From: Candidatus Rokuibacteriota bacterium
GTDB taxonomy: Bacteria > Methylomirabilota > Methylomirabilia > Rokubacteriales > CSP1-6
Length of the DNA stretch: 6,814 nucleotides
Reading direction: 5' to 3'
NCBI GenBank assembly: GCA_003221435.1
Contig: QHRS01000103.1
Coordinates: forward strand, 1-6,814
The position numbers and the translations under genes were made by a program. The number at the start of each line of letters is the position of its first letter. The stretch's first letter is position 1. Positions 1-6,411 of this stretch are shown piece after piece. Below the pieces are notes generated by a model. That model was not told the origin of the DNA and searched no databases. It was given only the letters and a program-made list of their open reading frames with translations.

Positions 1-1
1 T

Positions 2-385
2 TTCCTCTACACCGGTCACGGCGACCTCTGGCTCAACACCGACTGGAGGAAGCTGCCGCCCGAGGAAAAGGAGCGGCGGCGCAAGGAGTTCACCTCGGGT
101 GAACCGGGATTCGGAATCAGCGCCTGCGAGTACATGGCCTCACGGAAGATCATCATGACAGGCGGCGACACCTCGTCGAATGACGCTCAGCCCATGGGTG
201 AGCAAGACGGCTACGTCGTGCCGTGCCACACCGAGATGCAGACGCGGCGCGGGATCTGGAACCTGGAAAACCTCGATTTCAGCCAGCTCCTGAACGACAG
301 GGCCTACGAGTTCCTGTTCGTCTGGGCACCGCTCAGGATGGTGGGCGCGACGGGCTCTCCCGGTAACCCGATCGCGCTGTACTAA
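2..385 (+). CDS. Cyclase family protein (kynurenine formamidase-like), C-terminal fragment
   Basis: The reading frame is open from base 2 to the TAA at 383-385 and gives the last 127 residues of a protein whose start lies outside the window. The tail closely resembles the cyclase family (PF04199; metal-dependent hydrolases including kynurenine formamidase and polyketide-cyclase-like enzymes): a G-F-G-I-S-A-C-E-Y stretch, a TGGDTSSNDAQP segment, a CHTEMQTRRGIWNLENLD segment and the typical ending APLRMVGATGSPGNPIALY. The family's N-terminal metal-binding HxGTHxDxPxH motif is not visible because that part is missing, so catalytic competence cannot be judged. The His and Glu of CHTEM probably belong to the active site (family knowledge). 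The substrate is unknown; many members of this subgroup are only annotated as cyclase family. It faces the minus-strand cluster convergently and is followed by a strong hairpin at 409-444. Confidence 0.85.
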   Translation, partial: FLYTGHGDLWLNTDWRKLPPEEKERRRKEFTSGEPGFGISACEYMASRKIIMTGGDTSSNDAQPMGEQDGYVVPCHTEMQTRRGIWNLENLDFSQLLNDRAYEFLFVWAPLRMVGATGSPGNPIALY

Positions 386-408
386 GTCTCCTCCCGCTTT
401 CTGCCGTC

Positions 409-444
409 GGGTCGGGAGCCGGCCTCCGCGCCGGCTCCCGACCC
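409..444. terminator. Strong hairpin, probable (possibly bidirectional) terminator
   Basis: A perfect 15-bp GC-rich inverted repeat (409-423 with 430-444) has a 6-nt loop, CTCCGC. It starts 23 nt after the stop of the cyclase gene and lies between two convergent genes. On the plus strand the stem is followed by TCTCTCTAG, a pyrimidine-rich but not T-only tract, so it is only a moderate intrinsic terminator by E. coli rules. No T-run follows on the minus strand. Confidence 0.6.
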
Positions 445-449
445 TCTCT

Positions 450-592
450 CTAGCAGGATGCTGAAAGGCCGCTCAAAAAGGTCCAGATGCGAGGCGGCGA
501 CGGAGCGACAACCGAGACGTATGCGGTTGTACGTCGCAGGGAGGAGCGACCGAGCCAACGACGCAGATGAGCCTTTGGGAGCGGCCTGCTAG
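450..592. repeat. 143-bp imperfect palindromic repeat element
   Basis: The stretch begins with CTAGCAGG (450-457) and ends with the exact inverted copy CCTGCTAG (585-592). Moving inward, CCGCTC (469-474) pairs with GAGCGG (579-584), AAAGG (477-481) with CCTTT (572-576), TGCG (488-491) with CGCA (562-565), and GGC (496-498) with GCC (554-556). At the centre ACAACCG (508-514) pairs with CGGTTGT (524-530) around a 9-nt loop. The left arm carries 11 extra bases (458-468). The whole can fold into one long, interrupted hairpin. It encodes no plausible protein. Its shape resembles dispersed intergenic palindromes or MITE-like elements of high-GC environmental bacteria; that it is multicopy is inference, since only one copy lies in the window. 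Confidence 0.65.
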
Positions 593-1374
593 GACGCGAT
601 TCGCTGGCGGCAATCGCGGAGCATCTCGATCAGCACGGCGCGTGACTGCTCCGCGGTGGTGACCTCGCGGGGGAACGGGATGCGGGCGCTGTAGACGCGC
701 TCGGCGCTCTTGACCCGCAGCTTGAACCCGAGCCGGTCGACCGAGACCATCGAGGCCTCATCGGCCTGGGCACTCCCCAGCACCCGGGCGAACGTGGCCA
801 GCGCGTCAGCGTGGTCGCGATTCATGTGCTCGATGATGCCGGGGGCGACATCGGCGAGCGGATCCGGGCGCGCGGCGCGGTACTCCGCGGCGCTGACCCA
901 GTCCATCGCCGCAAACCCGCCAACGAAGTAGACGTCGCTGATCTCGAGCCGGTGGAACCCGAAGTCCTCGAAGTCGACCCAGTAGGCTGCGTTCGGGTGC
1001 CACGCGAGATACGCGGCGCGCGCCGCGGCCGTCTCGGCGCTCGGCACCGGGACCACCTCGCCCATGAGCGTCACCCGCCCCGCGGCCAGCGGATCACCGC
1101 CGGAGGCGGATTGGGCCACGAGCAGGCTCGCCCGGCGATCGGCCTGGAGATTCTGCGTGTGCATCGCCATGCTGCTGATCAGGAAGAGCGGGCTCCCCCG
1201 CTCGTCGAGCGCGTACGGCATGACGGAGCCGAACGGGTGGCCGGGATGCCGGCGCGACAGCGTTGAGAGCGTCCCGGTGCGCCCCAGAGAGACGAGCGTG
1301 CGGGCGCGTTCGGCATACGTCGGTTCGGGGATCGGCGCGTCGGACGACTCCGGCGGACCCGCGTGGCGGTTCAC
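589..1374 (-). CDS. HugZ-like FMN-binding split-barrel protein with DUF2470 domain
   Basis: This 261-residue protein combines a pyridoxamine-5'-phosphate-oxidase-type split barrel (about residues 20-165) with a C-terminal DUF2470 domain (about 175-255), the architecture of the HugZ family. Seen in the sequence: the barrel segment HPFGSVMPYALDERGSPLFL (47-66), SSMAMHTQNLQADRRASLLV (68-87), YFVGGFAAMDWV (149-160), and the DUF2470 signature IIEHMNRDHADAL (180-192). HugZ of pathogens is an iron-releasing heme oxygenase; many relatives bind FMN, heme or pyridine compounds without proven heme cleavage, so the reaction is uncertain. It is probably cytoplasmic, with no signal peptide or membrane segment. 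The start is GTG at 1372-1374; an in-frame TAG at 1384-1386 excludes a longer form. It starts 12 nt after the glycosyltransferase stop, which suggests co-transcription. The TAG stop (589-591) lies inside the terminal inverted repeat of the element at 450-592. Confidence 0.85.
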   Translation of the reverse strand: MNRHAGPPESSDAPIPEPTYAERARTLVSLGRTGTLSTLSRRHPGHPFGSVMPYALDERGSPLFLISSMAMHTQNLQADRRASLLVAQSASGGDPLAAGRVTLMGEVVPVPSAETAAARAAYLAWHPNAAYWVDFEDFGFHRLEISDVYFVGGFAAMDWVSAAEYRAARPDPLADVAPGIIEHMNRDHADALATFARVLGSAQADEASMVSVDRLGFKLRVKSAERVYSARIPFPREVTTAEQSRAVLIEMLRDCRQRIAS

Positions 1375-1386
1375 ACTCGCATGCTA

Positions 1387-2781
1387 TCACTCTTTCGCGA
1401 ACACCGAGAAGCGGCGGCCCCCGACGATGCCATCGGCCACGACGGGCCGCACGAGCACCGCGCCGTCCGTTGACGGCAGCATTCGGTTCGCGATGACGAG
1501 ATAGCCGTCCCGCGCGTCAGCGAGATACTGCTCGAGCGGCCGGTCACCGCGGAGTAGCACGACGGGCGCGTCGAGATAGAACGCGAAGACCAGCTCTGGC
1601 ATCTCGACCGCGTAGAGCGGCGCCGGCGCCCTCCGCACCTCGCGGGTCACGCCGCGCAGGTCCGTCGCTGCGTTGTGCCGGGCGCCCGCCGCGGCCTGCC
1701 ACGCGACGAGCGCGACCGCGACCACCACCGAGACACCCGTGAACACCGCGCGCCGCCGGCGGAGCCGCACCCGCGCACACCACGCGGCGATCAGGATCGC
1801 GACCGGGGGGCAGAGCGGAAGATGGTAGCGCATCCGCTGCTGGAGCGACGCGCCGATCGCGACGAACACGACGCCCGCCCAGATCAGCAAGAGCCGCGCG
1901 GGCCGGCTCTGCTCGGGGTCGGTCGGCTGCGCGCGCAGCGCGCCCCAGATCGCGAACGGAAGGACGATCGTCCATGGCAGCAGCACCGTGACTGTCTGGG
2001 CGAACGGCTCCGTGAGCGCGCGCCAGCTCATGCCGCCCGACGGCAGGTACCAGCCCAGCATGTCGGTCCTCACGACGCCCTCGGTGAACGCCTGCCGGCC
2101 CGCGCCCAGGCCAAGGAGCCACCAGGCCGCGATCGAGAGGAGCAGGAGCAGGATCCCCGGCACCGACACGACGCGGCGCCATCCCGATCGCCCGTGGGTG
2201 ACCAGCGTGTACACGACGGCGATCGCGATCGGCAGCAGACCGGCCGGGCCCTTCGCCCAGAAGGCCACCGCGACGAGCGCGTAGAACGCGAGCAGGGCGG
2301 CGCGGCGCCGGCCGAATTCAGCGGCCACGAACGCCCCCATCGCGCCCGTGAACGCACAGCAGAGCGTCATGTCGGGCATCGGAACCCGCGCCAGCGTGAA
2401 CACCCCGTACATCGTGACCGCGATGAGCCCCGCGCCGAGCCCGGCGCCGGGATCGAGGAGCCGCCGCGCGATCCAGGACGTGAGGACGACGACGCCGAGG
2501 GCCGCGAGGAGGGACGGCAGCGCTGCGGTCGATTGCGTGACGGCGCCGCCGGGCCAGGAGGCGAGCGCGACGAGCCAGGCGTAGAGCGGCGGCTTGTTGA
2601 GATACACGGAGCCGTTCAAGTGGGGCAGCAGCCAGTCGCCGCGCGCCAGGATGTCGCGCGCTAGCAGCGGAAACCGGGTCTCGTCGTTCGTCGAGAGGAC
2701 GCGGGAGCCGAGGTCGAAGAAGAGGAGGAGGACGGCGACCGGCAGCAGCGCCAGCCCGATGGAATAAGCGGCGCGCCTCAA
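1387..2781 (-). CDS. Glycosyltransferase family 39 (ArnT/PMT-like) integral membrane protein
   Basis: About 464 residues with many hydrophobic segments (roughly 8-24, 84-103, 113-130, 140-155, 161-176, 179-194, 206-225, 265-281, 296-311, 322-336, 345-361). These features mark a GT-C fold dolichyl/polyprenyl-phosphate sugar transferase of the ArnT/PMT_2 type. Conserved points visible: the catalytic-type Asp-Glu in the first periplasmic loop (STNDETRFPLLARDIL, D33-E34), YLNKPPLY (60-67), ARVPMPDM (131-138), WAKGPAGLLP (175-184), and RMRYHLPLCPP (317-327). Such enzymes move a sugar from a lipid-phosphate carrier to lipid A, protein or another glycan on the outer face of the membrane; donor and acceptor here are unknown. 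The short soluble tail (about 365-464) resembles ArnT-like C-terminal regions. The start is TTG at 2779-2781, chosen because the hydrophobic first segment follows at once and GAGG (2792-2795) sits 10 nt upstream. The only other candidate is a CTG at 2821-2823 that overlaps the preceding stop. A longer upstream frame runs inside the oxidase gene and is spurious. Confidence 0.85.
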   Translation of the reverse strand: MRRAAYSIGLALLPVAVLLLFFDLGSRVLSTNDETRFPLLARDILARGDWLLPHLNGSVYLNKPPLYAWLVALASWPGGAVTQSTAALPSLLAALGVVVLTSWIARRLLDPGAGLGAGLIAVTMYGVFTLARVPMPDMTLCCAFTGAMGAFVAAEFGRRRAALLAFYALVAVAFWAKGPAGLLPIAIAVVYTLVTHGRSGWRRVVSVPGILLLLLSIAAWWLLGLGAGRQAFTEGVVRTDMLGWYLPSGGMSWRALTEPFAQTVTVLLPWTIVLPFAIWGALRAQPTDPEQSRPARLLLIWAGVVFVAIGASLQQRMRYHLPLCPPVAILIAAWCARVRLRRRRAVFTGVSVVVAVALVAWQAAAGARHNAATDLRGVTREVRRAPAPLYAVEMPELVFAFYLDAPVVLLRGDRPLEQYLADARDGYLVIANRMLPSTDGAVLVRPVVADGIVGGRRFSVFAKE

Positions 2782-2819
2782 TCGACTCGGGCCTCGAACG
2801 TCGGGCTCTACCTCGCGAC

Positions 2820-5684
2820 TCAGGCGCGCGCGAGCGATTCCCACAACACCTCGGCGGGGTGTCTGGCCTGCCGGCTCGCGAGGTGCTCGATCTGCTGGCG
2901 GCACGAGATGCCCGGCGCCACGACCTCGACCTCCGGGCCGGCCGCGCGGACGGCCGGGGCCAGACGGCGGTTGCCGAGCCACACCGAGACGTCGTAGTGC
3001 TCGCGCTCGAAGCCGAACGACCCGGCCATCCCGCAGCAGCCCGAATCCACCTCCGCTACGTCGAAGCCCGCCCACCTGAGCGCGGCGACGGTCGGCGCGG
3101 TGCCGACGAGCGCCTTCTGGTGACAGTGACCGTGGAGCAGCGCCTTCCGGCGGTCGCCCCGGAACTGAAGCGTGAGGCCACGCCCGCGCTCGCGCTGGAG
3201 GAACTCCTCGAGCAGCAGGCTCTGGGCCGCCACCGTCCGAGCCTCGTCGGTACGGAGCAGGTCCACGTACTCGTCGCGCAACGTCAGCAGGCACGACGGT
3301 TCGAGTCCGACGATCGCGATCCCGCTCTTCGCGTAACGATGCAGGCGCTCGACGTTCCAGGCCGCATGCTCGCGTGCGGGGGCGAGCATGCCCTTCGAGA
3401 TCAGCGGGCGGCCGCAGCACTTCTTGTCGGCGAGCACCACGCGGTACCCGCCCGCTTCGAGGAGCTGGACCGCGGCGCGGCCGATCTGCGGCTGGTTGTA
3501 GGTGACGAACGTATCGTGAAAGAGCACGACGTCGCCGCGCGGCGCCGCAACCCTGGTCGGGCGCCTTCGGAACCAGTCGACGAACGTCTCGCTCGCGAGC
3601 GAGGGGAGCGGCCGGCGCCGGTCGATGCCGAGGACCTTCTCGAGGAGCCAGCGGCTCGCCCCGAGCTTCGAGAGCCGGTTCGCGAGCGGTGCGACGCTCG
3701 AGCCGAGGCGGCTGACGGATTCGACGCGTCCGAAGAGCCGGTTCCTGAGCGGGAGCCCGTTGGCGGCGTAGTAATGCGCCAGGAACTCGTACTTCAGCTT
3801 GGCCATGTCGACGTTCGACGGGCACTCGGCCTTACACCCCTTGCATTCGAGGCAGAGGTCCATCACCGCCCAGAGCCGCTTGCCGGTGAAGTCCGCTGCC
3901 GGCACCGTGCCCGACAGGACGGCTCGCAGCGCGTTCGCGCGGCCCCGCGTCGAGTGCTCCTCGTCCCGCGTGGCCATGTACGACGGACACATCGTGCCCT
4001 CGAGCGTCTTCCGGCAGACGCCGACGCCGTTGCACATCTCGACCGCCGCCGCGAACCCGCCCTGGGACGAGAAGTCGAGCAGCGTCGCCGGCTCCCAGGT
4101 CGTGTACTGGGGGCCGTAGCGCAGGTGCTCCGTGAGCCCCGGGCTCTCGACGATATTACCGGGGTTCATGAGGTTCTTCGGGTCGAACGCGCGCTTGAGG
4201 TCGCGGAAGGCCTGGAGGAGACGCGGCCCGTAGACGCGCTCGAGGAACGGGCTCCGCGCGCGGCCGTCACCGTGCTCGCTCGAGATCGTGCCACCGTACT
4301 CGAGCACGAGGTCGGTGATCTCGCCCGCGATCGCGCGGACCTGCTCGAGGCCGCGCGGCGTCTTCAGGTCGATGACGGGGCGGATGTGCAGGCAGCCCAC
4401 GGAGCAGTGACCGTAGTACGCGCCCCGGGCATCGTGCCGGGCCAGGATGTCGCGGAAGCGCGCCACGAACTCGGGCAGGTGCTTGGGATCGACGGCCGTG
4501 TCCTCGACGAACGCGATCGGCTTCTTGTCGCCTTTCATGCCGAGGAGCAGGCCGAGCCCGGCCTTGCGCAGCTTCCAGATCGACTGCTGCTCGGCCGGGT
4601 CGAAGGCGAGATGCGCCGCGTAGCCGAAGCGCTCCCGCGCGCGCCGCGCTCCGAGCGCCTCGATCTTCTCGCGCACCGCCCGCTCGTCGTCCCCCGCGTA
4701 CTCCACGATCAGGATCGCCGCAGGGTCGCCCTGGACGAAGCCCATGCGCTGGGCCTGCTCGATGTTGCCGCGCGCGAGGTCCAGGATCATCTTGTCCGTC
4801 AGCTCGACCGCATAGGGCCCGGTCTCGAGGATCGCCTGCGAGGACTCGAGCGCCTCCTGGAGGTCCTGATAGTGGATCACGCAGAGCGCGGTCTGCTTCG
4901 GGCGGCGGACCAGGCGCACCTTCGCCTCGACGATCATCAGGAGCGTGCCTTCGGACCCGACGACCACGCGCGCCATGTTGAGCGGCCGGTCGGCGCTCAG
5001 CTCGTTCAGGTTGTAGCCGGCGACGCGGCGCCAGTGCGCGGGGTAGCGCGCGCGGATCTCGTTCGCGTGCTCCGCGCCGAGGCGCGTCACCTCGCGGTAG
5101 ATCCGGCCTTCGAGGCCGGGGGCGTCGCACTTGGCACGAACCGCCTCGGGGCCCAGCGCCTTCAGCACGCTCTCGGTGCCGTCGGCGAGCAGCACGGTCA
5201 GCTCGAGCACGTGCTCCACCGTGAGGCCGTACGCGATCGAGTGCGCGCCGCCCGAGTTGTTGCCGAGCATTCCGCCGAGCGTCGCCCGGTTCGAGGTCGA
5301 GGTGTCAGGGCCGAAGAGCAAGCCCCGCCCTCGCACCAGGTGATTCAGCTCATCCTGCACCAGACCCGGCTGGACGCGCGCCCATCCCTCCTCCTCGTTC
5401 ACCTCGAGGAGCCAGTTCATGCGGGGCGAGAAGTCGAGGACGACCGCGCGGTTGACGGCCTGCCCGGTGAGCGAGGTGCCGCCGCCGCGCGGCAGGACCG
5501 GCGTGTTCGTGCGATTCGCGACCTCGAGGACGGCCTGGACGTCGCCCTTGTGCCGCGGCACGACGACGCCCACGGGCTCCACCTGGTACATCGAGGCGTC
5601 GGTCGAGTAGAGGAGCCTCGAGTAGGCGTCGAAGCGGACCTCGCCGTCGACGACCTTGCGAAGCTCGTGCTCCAGCTCGTTCAT
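2820..5684 (-). CDS. FAD-linked oxidase / Fe-S fusion, GlcD-GlcF (D-lactate or 2-hydroxyacid dehydrogenase) type
   Basis: This 954-residue protein fuses a flavin dehydrogenase to an iron-sulfur CCG protein. Residues about 36-215 form the PCMH-type FAD-binding domain (VVPRHKGDVQAVLEVAN, PRGGGTSLTG at 65-74, GPDTSTSNRATLGGMLGNNS at 125-144). Residues about 240-515 form the FAD-oxidase C-terminal domain, with GHCSVGCLHIRP (425-436) and SSEHGDGRARSP (468-479). H426, H433 and E470 match the divalent-metal site of D-2-hydroxyacid dehydrogenases by motif. Residues about 545-640 hold ferredoxin-type cysteines (C551, C557, C566; C611, C614, C617, C621) for two 4Fe-4S clusters. Two cysteine-rich CCG halves follow (CCG at 756-758 and 883-885, with HGHCHQKA at 851-858). 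Such enzymes oxidise D-lactate, glycolate or D-2-hydroxyglutarate and pass electrons to the respiratory chain at the inner membrane; the substrate cannot be read here. All key motifs look intact. The start is ATG at 5682-5684; an open frame continues upstream but is antisense to the thioredoxin gene and has no family similarity. It is the first gene of the probable three-gene operon. Confidence 0.93.
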   Translation of the reverse strand: MNELEHELRKVVDGEVRFDAYSRLLYSTDASMYQVEPVGVVVPRHKGDVQAVLEVANRTNTPVLPRGGGTSLTGQAVNRAVVLDFSPRMNWLLEVNEEEGWARVQPGLVQDELNHLVRGRGLLFGPDTSTSNRATLGGMLGNNSGGAHSIAYGLTVEHVLELTVLLADGTESVLKALGPEAVRAKCDAPGLEGRIYREVTRLGAEHANEIRARYPAHWRRVAGYNLNELSADRPLNMARVVVGSEGTLLMIVEAKVRLVRRPKQTALCVIHYQDLQEALESSQAILETGPYAVELTDKMILDLARGNIEQAQRMGFVQGDPAAILIVEYAGDDERAVREKIEALGARRARERFGYAAHLAFDPAEQQSIWKLRKAGLGLLLGMKGDKKPIAFVEDTAVDPKHLPEFVARFRDILARHDARGAYYGHCSVGCLHIRPVIDLKTPRGLEQVRAIAGEITDLVLEYGGTISSEHGDGRARSPFLERVYGPRLLQAFRDLKRAFDPKNLMNPGNIVESPGLTEHLRYGPQYTTWEPATLLDFSSQGGFAAAVEMCNGVGVCRKTLEGTMCPSYMATRDEEHSTRGRANALRAVLSGTVPAADFTGKRLWAVMDLCLECKGCKAECPSNVDMAKLKYEFLAHYYAANGLPLRNRLFGRVESVSRLGSSVAPLANRLSKLGASRWLLEKVLGIDRRRPLPSLASETFVDWFRRRPTRVAAPRGDVVLFHDTFVTYNQPQIGRAAVQLLEAGGYRVVLADKKCCGRPLISKGMLAPAREHAAWNVERLHRYAKSGIAIVGLEPSCLLTLRDEYVDLLRTDEARTVAAQSLLLEEFLQRERGRGLTLQFRGDRRKALLHGHCHQKALVGTAPTVAALRWAGFDVAEVDSGCCGMAGSFGFEREHYDVSVWLGNRRLAPAVRAAGPEVEVVAPGISCRQQIEHLASRQARHPAEVLWESLARA

Positions 5685-5702
5685 CCGCGATAGTATACCG
5701 CC
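5685..5702. promoter_or_regulatory. 18-bp divergent gap with AT-rich -10-like core
   Basis: Only 18 bases separate the ATG of the oxidase (minus) from the GTG of the thioredoxin gene (plus). The core GATAGTATACC stands out in very GC-rich DNA. Read on the minus strand it contains TATACT (5692-5697), five of six matches to the TATAAT consensus, ending 7 nt before the oxidase ATG. Neither start has a clear Shine-Dalgarno. This would fit leaderless or nearly leaderless transcription of the oxidase operon. No convincing -35 element was found, so the promoter call is tentative. Confidence 0.35.
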
Positions 5703-6227
5703 GTGCCTCGCCTCCTCTGGGCCGTCCTGCTCGGCCTCGCGCTCGCGGCTCGCGCGGTCGCGGCGCCGGCCGCGCCCGCGTTCACGCTCCGGCTGCTCGA
5801 TTCGCGCCGCACGTTCGACTCGCGGAATGCGATCGAGAAGAAGGTGCTCGTCGTGCGGTTCCAGGCGTCGTGGTGCAAGGCCTGCGTGCGGGAGGCGCCG
5901 GGTCTCCAGCGCCTCTACGAAAAATACAGGCCGCTCGGGGTCGAGGTCGTCGGTGTGCAGGTGCAGGATACGGCCCCCGCCGCGCGGCGTTTCCTCCAGG
6001 CCCACCGCGCCACCTATCCCGCCGGCCTCGATCCGCGGCTCACGGTCGCCAACCGGTTCGGGATGAAGGGCACGCCGTACACGGTCGTGATCAGTCGGGA
6101 GGGAGAGCTCGTCGCCCAGATCCCCGGCGCATCGGCGCTCACCCGGCTGCCGGGCATCCTCGACCCCCTCGTCGGCGGGGCCCGCGGACCCCGCCAGCGC
6201 TCGGCGAAACCCCAGGAAGGTCACTAG
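5703..6227 (+). CDS. Exported thioredoxin-like protein (TlpA/ResA family)
   Basis: A 174-residue protein with an N-terminal signal peptide: a short positive start (MPR), a hydrophobic core LLWAVLLGLALAA, and likely cleavage after the alanine-rich ARAVAA near residue 21. The mature part has a thioredoxin fold. It shows VLVVRFQASWCKACVREAP (48-66) with redox cysteines C58 and C61, a GVEVVGVQVQD strand, and KGTPYTVVI (122-130) with the cis-proline P125 opposite the active site. TlpA/ResA-type proteins reduce or isomerise disulfides in the cell envelope, often for cytochrome c maturation. The WCKAC dipeptide (K-A instead of the usual x-P) changes the expected redox potential, but the client is unknown. 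The start is GTG at 5703, the only one that keeps a complete signal peptide. The C-terminus after about residue 158 is polar and low in complexity. The stop TAG is directly followed by an ATG (6228) that has a strong ribosome-binding site inside this gene's last codons. Confidence 0.85.
   Translation: MPRLLWAVLLGLALAARAVAAPAAPAFTLRLLDSRRTFDSRNAIEKKVLVVRFQASWCKACVREAPGLQRLYEKYRPLGVEVVGVQVQDTAPAARRFLQAHRATYPAGLDPRLTVANRFGMKGTPYTVVISREGELVAQIPGASALTRLPGILDPLVGGARGPRQRSAKPQEGH
6214..6220 (+). promoter_or_regulatory. Strong Shine-Dalgarno for ATG 6228
   Basis: AGGAAGG lies 7 nt before the ATG at 6228, within the last codons of the thioredoxin gene. It is one of the best ribosome-binding sites in the window. 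It argues that a real, translationally coupled gene once began at 6228, although the frame now closes after 16 codons. Confidence 0.55.
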
Positions 6228-6278
6228 ATGTCGACGGCGCGCGCGGCCTCGACGAGGCCCCCGTTTCGGGGACGCTGA
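6228..6278 (+). pseudogene. 16-codon ORF, possible remnant of a truncated gene
   Basis: ATG directly abuts the thioredoxin stop and is preceded by AGGAAGG. The frame reads MSTARAASTRPPFRGR and then meets TGA and TAG in tandem (6276-6281). A basic, proline/arginine-rich start of this kind is common just before the first membrane helix of sensor kinases or transporters, and the next genes downstream are phosphate-regulon fragments, so a lost PhoR-like kinase or pst component is conceivable. That is inference: 16 residues are too few to assign a family. It could also be a genuine tiny leader ORF. Confidence 0.3.
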
Positions 6279-6294
6279 TAGCGCTCCGGGCGTC

Positions 6295-6411
6295 ATGGTC
6301 GGGAATGTTCTGATCGTCGAGGACGAGCCGGACATCCGGAGGCTGATCATCCTCCAGCTCGAACGCGAGGGGTTCCGGTGCCGGGCCGCCGCGACCGGGA
6401 CGGAAGCGCTT
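6295..6411 (+). pseudogene. phoB: PhoB-like response regulator, 5' fragment (about 39 codons)
   Basis: From ATG 6295 the frame gives VLIVEDEPDIRRLIILQLE and continues to GTEAL at residue 39. This is the first strand-helix-strand part of an OmpR/PhoB-type receiver domain, with acidic pocket residues E9 and D10. After residue 39 similarity to receivers stops abruptly. The phospho-accepting aspartate (normally near residue 50-55), the rest of the receiver and the winged-helix DNA-binding domain are absent. The frame stays open to 6711, but its later residues are a shifted reading of phoU DNA and then of the next gene's start, so they are not a real C-terminus. No good Shine-Dalgarno precedes the ATG. 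The call as PhoB rather than another OmpR-family regulator rests mainly on the adjoining phoU piece. Confidence 0.75.

Noticed and set aside
450..592. tRNA or known riboswitch in the palindromic region
   Set aside because: No cloverleaf, no T-loop GTTCRA motif with acceptor stem, and no recognisable riboswitch core; the symmetry fits a palindromic repeat better.
1675..2664. 329-codon plus-strand frame antisense to the glycosyltransferase
   Set aside because: It is rich in Arg, Asp and Glu with no motifs, mirroring hydrophobic codons of the real gene on the other strand.
2782..3825. Upstream extension of the glycosyltransferase frame to ATG 3825
   Set aside because: It runs inside the oxidase gene in another frame on the same strand and is low-complexity Arg/Pro/Ala; the first membrane helix follows the TTG at 2781.
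2859..5693. 944-codon open frame on the plus strand antisense to the oxidase gene
   Set aside because: Its translation is Arg/Ala/Glu/Asp-rich without any recognisable domain, while the opposite strand encodes all oxidase motifs. In GC-rich genes the complementary frame is often open by codon bias.
5685..6350. N-terminal extension of the oxidase frame to ATG 6350
   Set aside because: It would be antisense to the thioredoxin gene and contains no family similarity; the oxidase family begins near MNELEHELRKV at 5684.
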